A program made the position numbers and the translations under genes. From Desulfosarcina sp. (lineage in GTDB: Bacteria; Desulfobacterota; Desulfobacteria; Desulfobacterales; Desulfosarcinaceae), in the NCBI GenBank assembly GCA_018224455.1, contig JAGTUY010000267.1, forward strand, positions 1 through 12,403: DNA of 12,403 nt, in the 5' to 3' direction. Under the pieces are notes generated by a model that made no database searches, was not told the origin of the DNA, and worked only from the letters and a program-made list of their open reading frames with translations. Below, one piece after another: positions 12,262-12,403 of this stretch (its first letter is position 1; every line of letters starts with the position of its first letter).

Positions 12262-12403
12262 GAATGAACCTTGTCGGTGCGTTGTTGGATTCGTTTTCGG
12301 GGATCCTTGTGCGCCGCCAATCCCTCGAGGCTGATTTGGAAATAAAGGGGCCGGTCAATGCCCAGCAGTTGCCGGATCCGGTCGAGGGGGGTGGGATTGC
12401 CTA
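12213..12403 (-). pseudogene. Possible 3' fragment of a radical SAM protein
   Basis: The minus-strand frame entering at the right edge reads NPTPLDRIRQLLGIDRPLYF, QISLEGLAAHKDP, then basic residues. It stops at 12213-12215 inside the start of the asparaginase gene. LYFQISLEG..AH.D resembles the strand and turn after the core of radical SAM/SPASM proteins (usually followed by IRG). After that point the resemblance ends and the frame runs into another gene, so it is probably truncated. The match is short and the call is tentative. Confidence 0.3.

Overview
This 12.4 kb chromosomal window looks like a Gram-negative Desulfobacterota (deltaproteobacterial) genome. That is an inference from protein style: a single-domain diguanylate cyclase with the helical N-terminal domain common in that group, PilZ proteins, a divergent MurJ and an HU/IHF-PilZ fusion. 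No rRNA, tRNA, CRISPR array or complete transposon is visible. Coding density is uneven: well-kept genes alternate with gene remnants that are truncated, frameshifted or both.

Layout. Positions 1-640 hold no recognisable gene apart from an open minus-strand frame at the left edge. A secreted YceI-like lipid-binding protein (+) is followed by a broken NAD(P)-binding sugar-epimerase-like fragment (+) and a GGDEF diguanylate cyclase (-). Then come a 3' fragment of a DUF4186 gene (+), a toxin-antitoxin pair (-) whose toxin frame is broken, and an intergenic stretch with repeated CTTGACA motifs.

The core of the window, about 4.1-7.7 kb, is a run of minus-strand genes: PilZ protein, MurJ lipid II flippase, membrane-anchored ankyrin protein, a possible 36-residue one-helix membrane protein, and an HU/IHF-type DNA-binding domain fused to a PilZ c-di-GMP receptor domain. 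The two PilZ domains are clearly related, and both genes are preceded by almost the same 41-bp TTGACA-containing element (36/41 identical, 22 consecutive identical bases).

The right part holds the C-terminal remnant of a FabH-type ketoacyl-ACP synthase, a small secreted protein (-), a spermidine-synthase-like SAM protein (+), a broken S58 (DmpA-type) peptidase remnant (-), a class I glycerate kinase (+), a type II-like L-asparaginase without a signal peptide (-), and a possible radical SAM fragment at the right edge.

Functional reading. A c-di-GMP producer (GGDEF) lies within a few kilobases of two PilZ receptors. One of these is co-transcribed with the lipid II flippase gene and the other is fused to a nucleoid-type DNA-binding domain. 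The best candidate for an undescribed system is therefore a c-di-GMP-responsive nucleoid protein plus a PilZ-MurJ unit, possibly co-regulated through the shared 41-bp element. The link between these parts is inferred from gene order and sequence similarity only.
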